DNA from: Chelydra serpentina
Lineage: Eukaryota > Chordata > Testudines > Chelydridae
Assembly: GCA_037349315.1 (NCBI GenBank)
Contig: JBAIAC010000048.1
Coordinates: 35,094,501 to 35,158,500 of the forward strand
Length of the DNA: 64,000 nt
Direction of reading: 5' to 3'
Part shown: positions 11,583-22,800 of the stretch, in pieces
Position numbering within the stretch: position 1 is the first letter of the stretch
How the letters are laid out: the number at the start of each line of letters is the position of its first letter
Program-made: the position numbers and the translations under genes
Notes under the pieces: generated by a model
What the model saw: the letters and a program-made list of their open reading frames with translations, nothing else
What the model was told of the DNA's origin: nothing
The model's database searches: none

Positions 11583-12913
11583 TTACAGTGTAGTAGCCGT
11601 GTTAGTCTGTGTCAGCAAAAAGAAAATAAGAAAGAAATAAATACTTGTGGCACCTTAGAGACTAACAAATTTATTTCAGCATAAGCTTTCGTGGGTTAGA
11701 ACCCACTTCATCGGATGCATGGAATGAAACATACAGTAGACAGATATTTATACAGTCAGAGAAACATGATAAGGTGGAAGTGCGTGAACCAACCTTAAGA
11801 GGCTAATTAATTGAGAGGAACCATAACAGCAGGGGAAGAAAAACCTTTGAAGTGATAAACAAGATGGCCAATGTGGACAGTTGACACACAGGTGTGAATG
11901 AGGATCGTTAACTTAAGGGAAATAGATTCAATTAACGTAATGGTCAAGCCATTCCAAATCTCTATTTAATCCTAAATTGATGGAATCTAGTTTGCATATC
12001 AATTCGAGTTCAACAGCTTCTCGTTGTAGTCTGTTTTTGGACTTAATTTGTTGCAAAATTACTACCTTCAAGTCTGTCACTGAGTGATTAGGGAGGTTGA
12101 AATGTTCTCCTACTGGTTTTTGAATGTTATGATTCCTGATGTCAGATTTATGTCCGTTTATTCTTTTGCGTAGAGACTGTCCGGTTTGGCCAATGTACAT
12201 GGCAGAGGGGCATTGCTGGCACATGATGGCATATATCACATTGGTAGATGTGCAGGTGAATGAGCCCCTGATGGCGTGGCTGATGTTATTAGGTCCTATG
12301 ATGGTATCACTTGAATCAATATGTGGACAGAGTTGGCATCGGGCTTTGTTGCAAGGATAGGTTCCTGGGTTAGTGTTTTTGTTGTATGGTGTGTGGTTAC
12401 TGGTGAGTATTTGCTTCAGGTTGGGGGGCTGTCTGTAAGCGAGGACGGGTCTGTCTCCCAAGATCTGTGAGAGTGAGGGATCATCTTTTAGGATAGGTTG
12501 TAGATCTTTGATGATGCGCTGGAGAGGTTTTAGTTGGGGGCTAAAGGTGACGGCTAGTGGCGTTCTGTTATTTTCTTTTTGGGGCCTGTCCTGTAGTAGG
12601 TGACTCCTGGGTACTCTTTTGGCTCTGTCAATCTGTTTTTTTACTTCAGCAGGTGGGTATTGTAGTTTTAGGAATGCTTGATAGAGATCTTGAAGGTGTC
12701 TGTCTCTGTCGTCCTCTCAATTAATTAGCCTCTTAAGGTTGGTTCACGCACTTCCACCTTATCATGTTTCTCTGACTGTATAAATATCTGTCTACTGTAT
12801 GTTTCATTCCATGCATCCGGTGAAGTGGGTTCTAACCCACAAAAGCTTATGCTGAAATAAATGTGTTAGTCTCTAAGGTGCCACAAGTATTTATTTATTT
12901 CTTATTTTCTTTT
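11583..12913 (-). mobile_element. Penelope-like element with inverted terminal copies
   Basis: A 5'-truncated Neptune-type Penelope-like element read on the minus strand. The coding tail (12716-11928) is framed by two copies of the element's own end segment in inverted orientation, at 11616-11815 and 12716-12913. They are nearly identical over about 200 bp. The left end has an extra 33 bp ending in the family terminus (gtagccgtgttagtctg). A 12-bp direct duplication, TGTATGTATTGG, flanks the whole unit at 11571-11582 and 12914-12925, so the inverted structure inserted in one event. Inverted pLTRs are known for Penelope elements. Confidence 0.85.
11928..12716 (-). pseudogene. Penelope-like element C-terminus: GIY-YIG endonuclease
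   Basis: A minus-strand frame of 262 codons is open from 12716, where it meets a stop created by the inverted arm, to a stop at 11928. It has no ATG at a plausible start, so it is a truncated C-terminal piece. It contains the Cys-rich linker CNKARCQLCPHI (about 12353-12318) and a GIY-YIG nuclease core. The core's second half reads MYIGQTG (about 12195) with the conserved Arg in LRKRI, followed by the EHF block near 12100. In Penelope-like elements this nuclease follows the reverse transcriptase and nicks the target. The RT catalytic motifs are missing. The frame is undamaged, indicating recent insertion. Confidence 0.85.
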
Positions 12914-12948
12914 TGTATGTATTGGGTATATACACAATGTTATAAAGG

Positions 12949-14218
12949 TGTGCTGGAAATATGTTCTTAAAATGCATTTGCAAGCAGTGCACATGCCCAG
13001 TCTGCCCGAGACAAAGGAGTGTGTATTTATCTGATCAGCTCAAACACAGGCAGAGGACAATGCAAGTACATTCACATAAAAAGGAGACAAAGCCTTCAAG
13101 CTAACACACAGGGGCAAAGACCTCTTAACAATCATGACCGGGGACACAATCTGCACCCCAGGAAGCCATCCTAGCTTTTGAGACAGAGACCATGACCTTT
13201 GGGGAACATAAAGACAAGCAGAAAGCCAGTGCCCTCTGAGCCTATGAAAAGTTGGGTCCTCTTGGTTTGGAAAGCAAGAGTAGCTGGAAACTGACTATAG
13301 GTGAGAAACCTGCTTAGACAATGTAACTTTCTGAAATTAAGTTTTAGTCACTAGAAAGTGTGTTTTACTTGTAACCATATTTATTTCTTTTATTCTTACT
13401 TGTCAACACTTAAATCTCTGTTCTTTCTTAATAGTTTTCTAATAAAATAAGAGTAAGTTTATCTCCAGGCTGTGGATTAAAGTGAAGTGTGGGTCTGCAG
13501 CTAAACCAACAGGCTGATGAGTGCCCTGTCCCTTTGGAGGCAACAAATGTAAATATCTTCTGTGACTGTCCAGTGCATAGGCGCGGGAACTACAGGTGCA
13601 GGGGGTGCTGCAGCACTCCCAGGTTTTTCGTGGGGCTCTACTCCCGGCCCCAAGCCCGATGCTTTGCTCCAGGCCCTGCACCCAGGGTTCCGGCTGCCAG
13701 TCCACGCCTGGGGCTCTACTCCTGGCCCCTCATGCAAGGTCCCAGCTGCTGGCCCGGGGTCCCAGCTGCTGGCCCCATGCCCAGGATCCCGGCTGCTGGT
13801 TCTGCACCCAGGGCTCCATGCCTGACCCCAGCTGTGGCCCCAGATTTGGCCCTCTTACCCCAGTCCATGTCCCCCCCCTCCCGGAGCCACAGCCCTGCTC
13901 TCAGCCCCAGCTCTAGGGGACAGCAGAGGGTGCAGACAGAAGTGGGGGGGCACAGCACCCCCACTATGAAAAGTGTTCCAGCGCCACTGGTCCAGTGAGA
14001 GGGCCTGAACTCTATAGAGAGACGTCTCTGGAAAACTCAGGAATTAGGGTTCAATGATTATTACGTGCAAGGCAAAGTTTGGACTGGCAGAGTCCTGACA
14101 AGGCAAGGCAGACAGGCTGGTGTGAGATGCAGCTTAGCAGCAGCAAAGCTCTCACTTGCTGAGGCCGAAAAGGGTAACACAGTGGCTCAAAGTTCTGGGT
14201 TCTCCAAGCAGGACGTCA
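12949..14218 (+). mobile_element. LTR-like element interrupted by a hAT MITE
   Basis: The block opens TGTGCTGG and closes GGACGTCA, with flanking pentamers AAAGG (12944-12948) and TAAGG (14219-14223), four of five bases matching. A T-rich stretch with AATAAA near 13440 looks like an LTR R/U5 region. The sequence is split at 13576-13989 by a hAT MITE. Removing the MITE leaves about 856 bp, a normal LTR length. No retroviral genes are attached. Family not assigned; boundaries are moderately supported. Confidence 0.5.
13576..13989. mobile_element. hAT-type MITE, 414 bp, GC-rich
   Basis: Ends are CATAGGCGCGGGAAC and, on the minus strand, CAGTGGCGCTGGAAC. A perfect 8-bp target duplication GTCCAGTG lies at 13568-13575 and 13990-13997. 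The interior is C-rich with short repeated phrases. Open frames on both strands inside it are composition artefacts. It inserted into the LTR-like block, so it is the younger of the two. Confidence 0.88.
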
Positions 14219-14299
14219 TAAGGATACTACATAGGCCATGGGCACTTGTATGTCCAACTTTAAAATTTTTGGAGCAGAGCTAGACTTCATTGGAGTCTA

Positions 14300-14630
14300 T
14301 ATGTACGAACACGGAGAACAAATATTTAACAATGGCCTCTTCAATCTAGCAGAGGAAGGTATAGCAATGGCTGGAAGTTGAAGCTAGAAAGATTCAGACT
14401 GGAATTAAGGCATAATATTTAACTGTGAGAGTAATTCACCCATTGGAACAATATACCAAGGGTCGTGGTGGATTCTCTATCGCTGAGAATTTTAAAATCA
14501 AGATTGGATGGGTTTTTTTCTAAAAGATCTGCTCTAGGAATTATTATGGTGGGGGGAGGGAGATCTATGGCCTGTGTGATACAAGAGCTCAGATTAGATG
14601 ATCCCAGGTTCTTTCTGGCCTTTCTATGTA
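14300..14630 (+). mobile_element. CR1 3'-end fragment
   Basis: Degraded CR1 tail. Translation shows remnants of the C-terminal RFRLEL/R region near 14385. The non-coding tail contains 'gatctatggcctgtgtgat' and then the conserved CAGATTAGATGATC block before 14630. Frameshifts and stops indicate an old copy. The octamer repeats at the very end are blurred. Confidence 0.65.
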
Positions 14631-14639
14631 TCTGTGACC

Positions 14640-16119
14640 CAAATAAGTAAAAGACTGACTTGATATCACTCTTTGCCATCAAAGCCCTGTCCCCAGGTGT
14701 CAAAACCATGGACAGTGGCCTGGCCAGATGAATTCTGTTACCAAACATTTACGAAACTATGTATCATTAACAGAGGGAAACTATGAGGAAGAACAGATGA
14801 CAAATTGAATGGACTCTTTTGGGGAATTAGGCAGAGGTAGCGCTTAAAACCTAAGGGCTCAATTCTCTGTTTTGTAGGAACCTTGTCTTCTGAAGGTGCA
14901 TAAAGAACCATGCACAATGATGTTACTTCACTAATTGCAGCTGATATTCTCCTCTGACTTCTGCTGATGTAAAGGTGGAGTATCAGGGCCAGTAAATTTA
15001 TAAATGAGAGTCATAATCCTATGCCTATTTTTTGGCATGAGACTAGATTTTGCTTCTTAAGCCAGCATCAGAAATGTACAAATCCACGGCTATCCCGCTC
15101 TTTTCCTTATTGCATCCTGCAGAGCCTCAGCCTAGCTCATCTTTGGCATGATGATATTTACTGCTAGGTAGTGATCTAAAAATGAGGAGACAGCATAATG
15201 CTCCCTTTGGGCAATAAGTAAAGAGGTATACAAGTATAATTTTATATTAAGGATCTGATCCTGCAACCCTTACTTACATGAGTAATATCACCGAAGTTAT
15301 TCATGTGAGTAATAATCACTTAAAGGTGGGACTATGCGATTTAAAATGCAGAGCATTTATACTGAAATACTGTAATAAGCATTGCTATTCAGTAAGCACA
15401 TTTGGATTTGCCTCTTTTGCTCTGAATAAACAAAAAAGCGATTTATCAGATTGTTGCCTCATTAAAGCCTTCACCAGCTAATTATTATTATTTTATCAGT
15501 TATTGATCACCCACATTTTACTCTGCATTGTAATGAGGATGCAGGCATTATGGTACTAAAGATCTAGCATTCTGGTATCTCAGCATGAAATAGTATTCCC
15601 AGGGCCCCGTCTCTTCAAGATTATAACAGTTGCAGCCTGTTTCCTTCCTGGCATTGCCTGCTCTAGACCAAGGGAGTTTTGAACGGAATCTTGTCGGCAT
15701 TCATCAAATATTTTTCTGTTTTGATAATGTCTGGGGAGATTTGGGAATGTTAAGGGCTATTAATCTTTCCAACATCATTCTTCCTAAGTGCAACTATTTT
15801 TATAGGTTAAGATGAGAAAGACAGAGGGTATATAGTTGGGCAAATAAAACCATTGGATGCAAGCAAGGTATTGTTTACAATCTCATTAGAGTGGAAAAAT
15901 TGGTACAGTAGGTAGCACAGTTAGGATAGAGAGAATAAATTTACACTGTAACACAATCTGTCAATAAGACAAAGAGAAAAAGGTAGCCACATTGCAAAAC
16001 ATTGAGCAGTGTCAATGATTAAGTATTTTTTCCTCAATCAGGTTAGTTGGGTATGACGTATTATTAACATTTTTCCTTTTGACATTTATTTCAAAAAATA
16101 CATTGGACCTCATTCATGT
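14640..16119. other. No gene; one faint old repeat
   Basis: No coding signal recognised. The segment at about 15248-15330 ('ggatctgatcctgcaac' followed by 'catgagtaa' repeats) looks like half of an ancient amniote palindromic repeat. Another half copy lies near 40090-40200. Confidence 0.3.
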
Positions 16120-16124
16120 TTCAC

Positions 16125-16830
16125 AGAATCATAGGACTGGAAGGGACCTTGAGAGGTCATCTAGTCCAGTCTCCTGCACTCATGGCAGGACTAAGTATTA
16201 TCTAGACCAGTGGTGGGCAACCTGCAGGCTACATGCGGCCCGTCAAGGTAAGCTGATTGAGGGCCGTGAGACATTTTGCAGACATTGACCATCCTCAGGC
16301 ATGGCCCCCCACAGCTCCCAGTGGCCATGGTTCACCATTCACAGCCAATGGGAACTGTGGCAAGCAGCGGCCAGCATGTCCCTGTGGCCCGCTGCTTCCC
16401 ACAGCTCTCGTTGGCTGGGAACGGTGAACCGCAGCCACTGGGAGCTGCTGTGGGGGGAGGGAAGGCTGTGCCTGTGGATGGTCAATGTCCGCAAAATGTC
16501 TCGCGGCCCACAATCAGTTTACCCTGATAGGCCTCACGTGGCCGCGGGCTGCAGGGTTGCCCACAACTGATCTAAACTATCCCTGACAGGCGTTTGTCTG
16601 ACCTGCTCTTAAAAATCTCCAATGATGGTGATTCCACAGCCTCCCTAGGCAATTTATTCCAATGCTTAACCACCCTGACAGTTAGGAAGTTTTTCCTAAT
16701 GTCCAACCTAAACCTCCCATGCTGCAATGTAAGCCCATTGCTTCTTGACCTATCCTCAGAGGTTAAGGAGAACAATTTTTCTCCCTCCTCCTTGTAACAA
16801 CCTTTTATGTACTTGAAGTTTGATGTGAAA
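16125..16830 (-). mobile_element. CR1 fragment split by a hAT MITE
   Basis: Read on the minus strand, 16830-16570 encodes the C-terminal end of CR1 ORF2, with FKYIKGCY, RFRLDIRKNFLTVR and NKLPREAVE, matching the tail of the longer CR1 at 5.2-7.0 kb. The CR1 3' terminus continues at 16207-16125 and ends in the usual CCTATGATTCTGTG form. The two halves are separated by a hAT MITE at 16208-16569. Frame breaks and truncation show this copy is dead and older than the MITE. Confidence 0.82.
16208..16569. mobile_element. hAT-type MITE with long inverted arms, 362 bp
   Basis: Ends are CAGTGGTGGGCAACC and, on the minus strand, CAGTTGTGGGCAACC. Beyond the ends, inverted similarity runs roughly 120 bp inwards. 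For example, the left 'gcagacattgacca' pairs with the right 'tggtcaatgtccgc'. Flanking octamers ATCTAGAC (16200-16207) and ATCTAAAC (16570-16577) differ at one base. The transcript would fold into a long hairpin. There is no transposase. Confidence 0.87.
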
Positions 16831-17137
16831 CCAGAGTAACACAATGTAACACCATTGAAATGGCCTTGAGATCATAGGCAGATGCAATCTAGAGCTCCTT
16901 ACAGTCATCTTAGCATGCCCTACTCCATACCACACATAATGAAGTTGCATCAGATGCCAAATAGCCAGTCCCGAGGATCAAATAACCTATGTGCCTCTTT
17001 TCCTCTTAGTTTTGTTTATTGAAATCAGGAGGTAATTTAAATTTAATTCCATAAAAGTCAATGACATTTCACCAGTGTAAAAGACGTATGGAAGAAGAAA
17101 TAAAGTTCTATGCAGTTCTCAGGATTTTGCCTGACAG

Positions 17138-17954
17138 AGCTGGGAGAAATTTCTTAACTGAAACTTTTTTCAGAAAAAAAATATCCATATTTAGCAACCC
17201 TGAAATATATCATATCAATTTTGCCAAATAGTTTTGGGTGGGGGAGGGGAAAAAAACCACACCAAAAAAACTAAAAAAAATGACCTGAAGAAACTCAAAA
17301 TATTTTGTTTTGACATTTTCTATATGAAACATTGCATGGTCTCAAGTATCAGAGGGGTAGCCGTGTTAGTCTGGATCTGTAGAAGCGACAAAGTGTCCTG
17401 TGACACCTTATAGACTAACAGACGTATTGGAGCATAAGCTTTCGTGGGTGAATACCCTCTTCTTCGGATGCAAGCAGTGGAAATGTCCAGGGGCAGATAT
17501 AAATGTGCAGGGAAGAGTCAGGCTAGAGATAACGAGGTTAGCTCAATCAGGGAGGGTGAGGCCCTCTTCTAGCAGTTGAGGTGTGAACAACAAGGGAGGA
17601 GAAACTGCTTTTGTAGTTGGCTAGTCATTCATAGTCTTTGTTTAGTCCTGAGCTGATGGTGTCAAATTTGCAAATGAACTGAACCTCTACAGTTTCTCTT
17701 TGGAGTCTGGTCCTGAAGTTTTTTTTGCTGCAGGATGGCTACCTTTAAGTCTGCTATTGTGTGTCCAGGGAGGTTGAAGTGTTCTCCTACAGGCTTTTGT
17801 ATTTTGTTCGGCTGAAACCTTTTTTCCTCCAACTCTTTGATTTGCCAAAAAATTTGAAAGATTTAGTTTGTGGTTTGTCTCAAAACAATTTTTTAAAATT
17901 ATTTTTGGAAAGGCTAGAAAACTGAAAAACATCTGTTTTTTGCCCAGCTCTAGT
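17138..17954. mobile_element. Old AT-rich inverted-end element, split by a Penelope tail
   Basis: The left end reads AGAGCTGGGAGAAATTTC and the right end CTGTTTTTTGCCCAGCTCT, so the ends are inverted copies of an AGAGCTGGG terminus. The body is very AT-rich with many T/A runs. At 17345-17805 it is interrupted by a Penelope-like element end. Similar degraded pieces appear elsewhere in the window. I infer an ancient non-autonomous DNA element; no target duplication was resolved. Confidence 0.5.
17345..17805 (-). mobile_element. Penelope-like element, 3' fragment
   Basis: On the plus strand it starts with the family terminus (gtagccgtgttagtctgg, about 17357) and the motif 'gcataagctttcgtgggtg' (about 17431). 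On the minus strand the distal part (17805-17687) translates to KPVGEHFNLPGH and ADLKVAILQQ, the same C-terminal block found after the GIY-YIG core in the 12-kb element. It is 5'-truncated and frameshifted after that block. It interrupts an older AT-rich element, so it is the later insertion. Confidence 0.8.
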
Positions 17955-19475
17955 TTTGGGATACTTTGCTTATTGATGATTGTGGATTTGAGTCCTTTTA
18001 GATTTATTTAACATCACAACTCATTTTATATTGTTTTAATAATTCATGTGAATGGTCCCGGACCCATTGTAAAGGGTATGATTTAAAAAAATAATCTCTA
18101 AATAAAAATTAAACAAATACCGTAAATAAATATAAAAGTGGAAAGATGACCCTGAAGTCATCTCCAGAAAGTGCATAGAGACATCATATCAAAACTGCTA
18201 CTCTCTACTGAAGTAAAAATACGAAATACAAGGAACAATCTAAACAATTAAGTGAGAAACAGTTTTCAGATCAGCTACTACGCATACAAAAACACTATTG
18301 AAAAATGTAAATGTTATAACCTCTTTAATGCTGTCACATGTCTCAGGAACATGCAAAACAGACCTGCCCTGCTGCAGAACCTAATAGTTATGCTTTTAAA
18401 ATTTCAGTCGTTTAGCCGAGATGCTCACTAACGCTGGGTGAAATTATGGCCCAAACTTGTTCCATTTCAAAAATGTCCAAAAACATTTCTATTTTCCAAT
18501 TCTAATTACTTTTGTTTCAAATTTTTCTTCGATTTTATAAACAAAGCACATCAAAAAATTTTGGTTTGGGGAGAATAAAACATTTTATTTGACTTTAAAT
18601 GAACTTTTCTTCAACTTTTCAGTTAACTGAAACTTTAAAAAAATTAGTTTCAGATTCACCTGAAACAATTCCTCCCTCTACCCCCTCCCACCCCGCCCCA
18701 ATCTTTCAGAACTGCCAAGGAACCAAAAAATCAGTTATTCTCACAGCTCTCGTGCTAACCGCATAAGCAGCAGCACAGCGCAGCTAACCCAAAAGACTGG
18801 TAGTTAGTGGATGAATATGTAATACCCAGAGCCTGTGAAAGAATCTGAGCCACATTCCTCTTGTCATTTCTTACCAGAAAAAAAGCAGGATGGCTAAAAT
18901 ATGAAGAACCTTACCGTATAATGTACTCTGCATCCTACTGTAATTGGGCATGCTGTTAAATGGAATAATGGAAGGCATATTCCCAAACGAATTGTTTCTA
19001 ATTTAAAAATCAAGAAGAATCTTCCTTACTTTTGAAACTTCTTCATCTCTCTGACAGAACTCAATCATCTGTCTTGTGCAATCCCATGGGTTTTTTGAAG
19101 CCGTTCTGCCTACTTAGCTGCTCAGCTGCTGAAGTTATTGATTACAGTTTAGGAGCTTTTCTTATTTATGAAGAAGTTGCACAGCTCATTTCCCAGATTC
19201 ATTACCTGGATTTTTTAACTTACGCAATAAGAAATGTCGTATAGAGGAATATTAGATAAGAAGAAGAAAACAAGCAGGGGGGAGACAAACAAAAGTAACT
19301 GTAAGAACATTTTTCATATAATATGTACTTGGACTTTTAGCTGTTAGTTGGAATCTGCAGTATAAGGGATTTGTTCACAAAATGGTGCATGAGGCTTTAT
19401 CCACCCAATATAGTTTGATAGGTAGGGAAGCAACATGACTAAGCCTCTGTGCACTTCTTGTGTCTTGTTTCAAGG
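17955..19475. other. No gene; AT-rich old repeat
   Basis: No coding region recognised. The segment about 18430-18665 begins GCTGGGTGAAATT and is AT-rich, resembling one end of the AGAGCTGGG-ended family. The rest is unassigned. Confidence 0.3.
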
Positions 19476-19580
19476 TATATTGTAAGCCCCCGTGGGCAGG
19501 GGTCACTATGTCAGTACAGTGCCTGTCACTGTTCGGCCCAATCCTGATTTGCGCGTTTTGGTGCCACTACAAAAAACAGT
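19476..19580 (+). mobile_element. L2-like LINE 3' end
   Basis: A 'ttgtaagcccccgtgggcag' stretch is followed by a 'tacagtgcctgtcac' stretch. This is the typical wording of the 3' end of L2-type LINEs (TGTAAGCTC...GGGCAGGGACT...CAGTGCCTGGCAC). Short, degraded and non-coding. Confidence 0.5.
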
Positions 19581-20391
19581 AATCTGGTGAAGAAAGTGTA
19601 ATGAAAGACCCTGAAGATGCTCTAATACAGGGGATAAACAGTATATTTGTAAACCTACTGTGCAAGCTGCAAAAAGAACTAAATCAAATCAAAACAATCT
19701 GAAGTGATCTTTAAGGGCTTGTTTTTCATGCATGACGACATGCCAAACTGCATAGATAAAGAAATAGGATTAGTTCCAGCGGTGCCTCTGATGCCCCTAA
19801 AAGCAACTGAAAATAAGGGAGTTGTGCTGCTCAGTTAAGTGTCTAAATTAGTGCCTCTTATTGTGCTCACAAACGGTCAGTGTCAATAAATTCAAGATGA
19901 TTTTGTTCTCAGCCTGCGCCCTGATCAATGACCCCTTCCTCCTTAACATATACATGGCTCCACCTAAGCTTGCTCTCATTTACAGTATTTAAAAAATTGC
20001 TAACTGCTCCTTTCATTCAACTAGTGACCTGTGTAACCCATGAAGAAGAAACTTAGCAACAGGTGAAAGATTAATTACTCTGTGAAACTCAAAGTCACTT
20101 TATAAGGGGCTTGTACAATTATTTGCTTTGGGTTAGCTCTTTAAGGGCTTGGTTCTCACCCCAGCCTCTGCTGTCCTTAGTTTTGGGGAGCTAATAATCC
20201 CAAATCTGAAAGCAAAACGCTGTCAGAACTGAATTTTACAGAATCAGCCTGGGCTACCTGACTCTCCTGCAGCTGTGGGAAACATGGTATAATTTTTGCT
20301 GAAGCTGTGCTTATCCTTGCCTCAGGGCTTGTCTGAATTTTAAAAGTTGGACTATTTAATTTGGAGTGTGTGACATGTTAGGAGCAAGTCA

Positions 20392-20617
20392 GGATAAATC
20401 TACACGACAGTGCTACACTGATGCAGCTGTAGCGCATCTGGTGAAGACCTGCTATCCTGTCGGCATAATTACTCCATCTTGGTGAGAAGTGGAAGTTATG
20501 TCAGAGGGAGAGCGCTGGTGTGGCCAGCACGAAACTTGCATGGCTCGGGGGCAGGGGGGTTTTCATGCCCCTGAGCAACATAAATTAGATCAACTTAGCG
20601 GTAGAGTAGACCTGCCC
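20392..20617 (-). mobile_element. Harbinger-type MITE, copy 1
   Basis: On the minus strand the end reads GGGCAGGTCTACTCTACC, and the other end is GGATAAATCTACACGAC. Both contain the TCTAC core shared with the Harbinger transposon at 42 kb. The interior matches the copy at 60451-60709 over segments such as 'catctggtgaagac' (found inverted there). No protein is encoded. The 3-bp target duplication expected for this superfamily is not clear here. Confidence 0.55.
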
Positions 20618-20654
20618 TAAATAATGAGACTCCAATGGGATTACTCTTCTGAGT

Positions 20655-20760
20655 AAAAGATTAGAAATGAGAGATGGAAGTGACCTGATAGGTCATCCAA
20701 TCCATGTCTCTGCCAATGCAGGTGGGCTCCTTATATTACATTTTTCTGTAGTTTTGTTGT
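20655..20760 (-). mobile_element. CR1-like 3' tail fragment
   Basis: On the plus strand 'agatggaagtgacctgatag' then 'gtcatccaatccatgtctc' resembles the reverse complement of a CR1-type 3' end. Only about 100 bp is recognisable and the subfamily is not that of the 5-kb copy. Confidence 0.4.
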
Positions 20761-20854
20761 ATATATGAAAGTAGCATAAGAAAATCTTTCGGAATTTTAG
20801 CCCATGCCCCACACTTTTTCCCTGAATATCTAAGATCTAGCCTTTCTATTCTTT

Positions 20855-21515
20855 CCACAGATCATCCAGGGCCTCATTATCTCATGGCTCAACTACTGCG
20901 ATCTCCTCCTTTTTGGCCTTGACAAAAGTCAGCCTTGCCTTACGTAAATCCATTCAAAACGCTGTGGCAAAATTCAACATCCAGGTTTACTGCTTCAACC
21001 AGGTCACCTCCTCCTTCCTGCCCTCCAGTGGCTCCCCATTTTCCACCTCATCAGAATCTTTCTTCACTTTTAAGGTTTAGCCCCACCTTGCAGATTCTCT
21101 TCTATGTTAGTGAGTCATCACCTCCCCAATCCATCTCTGCTTTGTGTATGCTTCCAATCTTGATTGTCCAAGAGTCAAATTTTACCACAGATACCTTCGT
21201 GGGTTCTTCTATGGTGCTCTTTATGCATAGGAAAGGCCTCTCATAAAATTCCACAGGGACACTTCATTATTCCCTTTTAAATCTCTCCTTAAATTCACCC
21301 TCTAATAGGACAAAACACTTAATAACGGCTAGTCAATTGGTGTCCTGCTACCATGCTTTATTACATTCACCATGAACACTCCTCTGGTACCCATGTTTCT
21401 TCCATCTGTTTGTTGTATCCATCGTGCCTCTCATCTTATACTTACAATGTAAGTCCCTTGGGGAGGAAAGCTTTGATTGCTATGTGCATGTAGAGTGCCT
21501 AGCAGAATAGAAGCC
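20855..21515 (+). pseudogene. L2-like LINE ORF2 C-terminal fragment plus 3' end
   Basis: The translation near 20865-20925 reads IQGLIISWLNYCDLLLFGLD. This matches the C-terminal region of L2-type ORF2, in which an SRLDYCNxLLxGLP block is conserved. It continues with frame breaks through a WLPV-like zone. It then ends in an L2-type 3' UTR at about 21440-21515, with 'caatgtaagtcccttgggga' and 'gagtgcctagcag'. Multiple frameshifts and stops mark an old, dead copy. Confidence 0.65.
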
Positions 21516-22694
21516 TGATCAACAAGCTTGGGGTATTTTTGGACATAGCGTCTCTCCCACAGTTCGCTCTGTTCTGAAGTTTGTTCTTGCAAGAGTTTCT
21601 TGTTCTTTTACTTGCTCATATTTGATTTATGGCTGCTGCTGTCAGACATTGCCTGCCGTAGTTCATTACTGCATCGCATGCCCCATTGGCTCCCACTGCT
21701 TCTGTGCTGTGTTCTGGAGGGCTTCCAAACCGAAAGGAAGGAGGTGGCTGGCCACATACAGGAGGGAGTGGGGAATCTGAGAGGGTACTGTTTGTGTAAA
21801 GGGAACACATGGTTTCCATTTGGGGATTGGGCTGGTGGATTTGGATTTTCAATGGAGTGGGGGGCTGCATGGAAGTGGGCAGTAGCACGTTACTTTTGAT
21901 GAGTTTCAGTAGTTTGGATTTGTGGGATGAGAACTTGGTCTTGAGGTCATCAGTGGGAAAGCTGTGGCAGAAGGGGCTGGACACTTGACATATGCTCAGC
22001 TCCAGAGATCTGAACTGTGTGCCTGCCCATGATATAATTATAAAGGGCCATAACATCTTCACTTCCAAACCTAATGTCTTCAGATATGTCAAAAACACTC
22101 ATAAAGACAAGCTCTTCCTGAGTTATAGGAAAGTATTCAAAGAACTAACAACTGTGTGTTTTTCAGTCTTCAACCACTACATGCTGGAGAACATGTGCTA
22201 TTGAAGGAACTAGTTCTCATCTCATCTAAAAAGATGCCCAATTTTTCTTGTTTGTGGAAAAAGATACAAAGATGGCTCCAAGTCTCCACTATGTTTTCAA
22301 AGTGATATTAATTCCAGATCCTTTGTCCTAGCTATTTGGATGGGATCTTTGCCTGGGACTTGTACTGACTAGCCCGTACCAAAGGATTAAATTATTATTC
22401 CTCATTGTTTGATGTACTATTTTGAGACGTATTAAATCTTTCTTATGCCTCTGTGAAGATATGAGAGAAAAGTATGTGATTACTACTTCAGATAGAGACA
22501 TTAATTTGTGTGTATGAATGAGTTGTTCCAAGAATTTTAGCACACCTGGAATTTGGAGGCCTGAGTCTCCTTTCACCAACATCAGTGCAGATCAGAAAGA
22601 ACTCCATGGAAGTCAATGAAGTTGCTCCCCATTTACACTGATGTGAGGGCATTCAGAATTAGGACTAAGTGGAAGTATTACCTAAAAAATGGTT
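21516..22694. other. No recognised feature
   Basis: Contains a minus-strand frame of 160 codons (22098-21616) and an overlapping plus-strand frame. Neither shows a domain, signal or repeat pattern I can name. Treated as chance frames in unassigned sequence. Confidence 0.3.
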
Positions 22695-22800
22695 ATTATT
22701 TAAATTAGCACCTATGAGCCTCATCAACAGACCAGGACCCCATTGGGCTAGAAGCAGTACAAAAAGACAGTCCCTGTCCTAAAGACCTTACAATCTAAGA
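22695..22800 (-). mobile_element. L2-like LINE 3' end
   Basis: The reverse complement gives 'ttgtaaggtctttaggacag' followed by a 'ggggtcctggtctg' stretch. This is the same 3' UTR wording as the fragment at 19.5 kb. About 100 bp, non-coding. Confidence 0.45.

Noticed and set aside
21616..22098. Minus-strand frame of 160 codons
   Set aside because: Low-complexity Ser/Pro content, no motif, overlapped by an equally plausible frame on the other strand.
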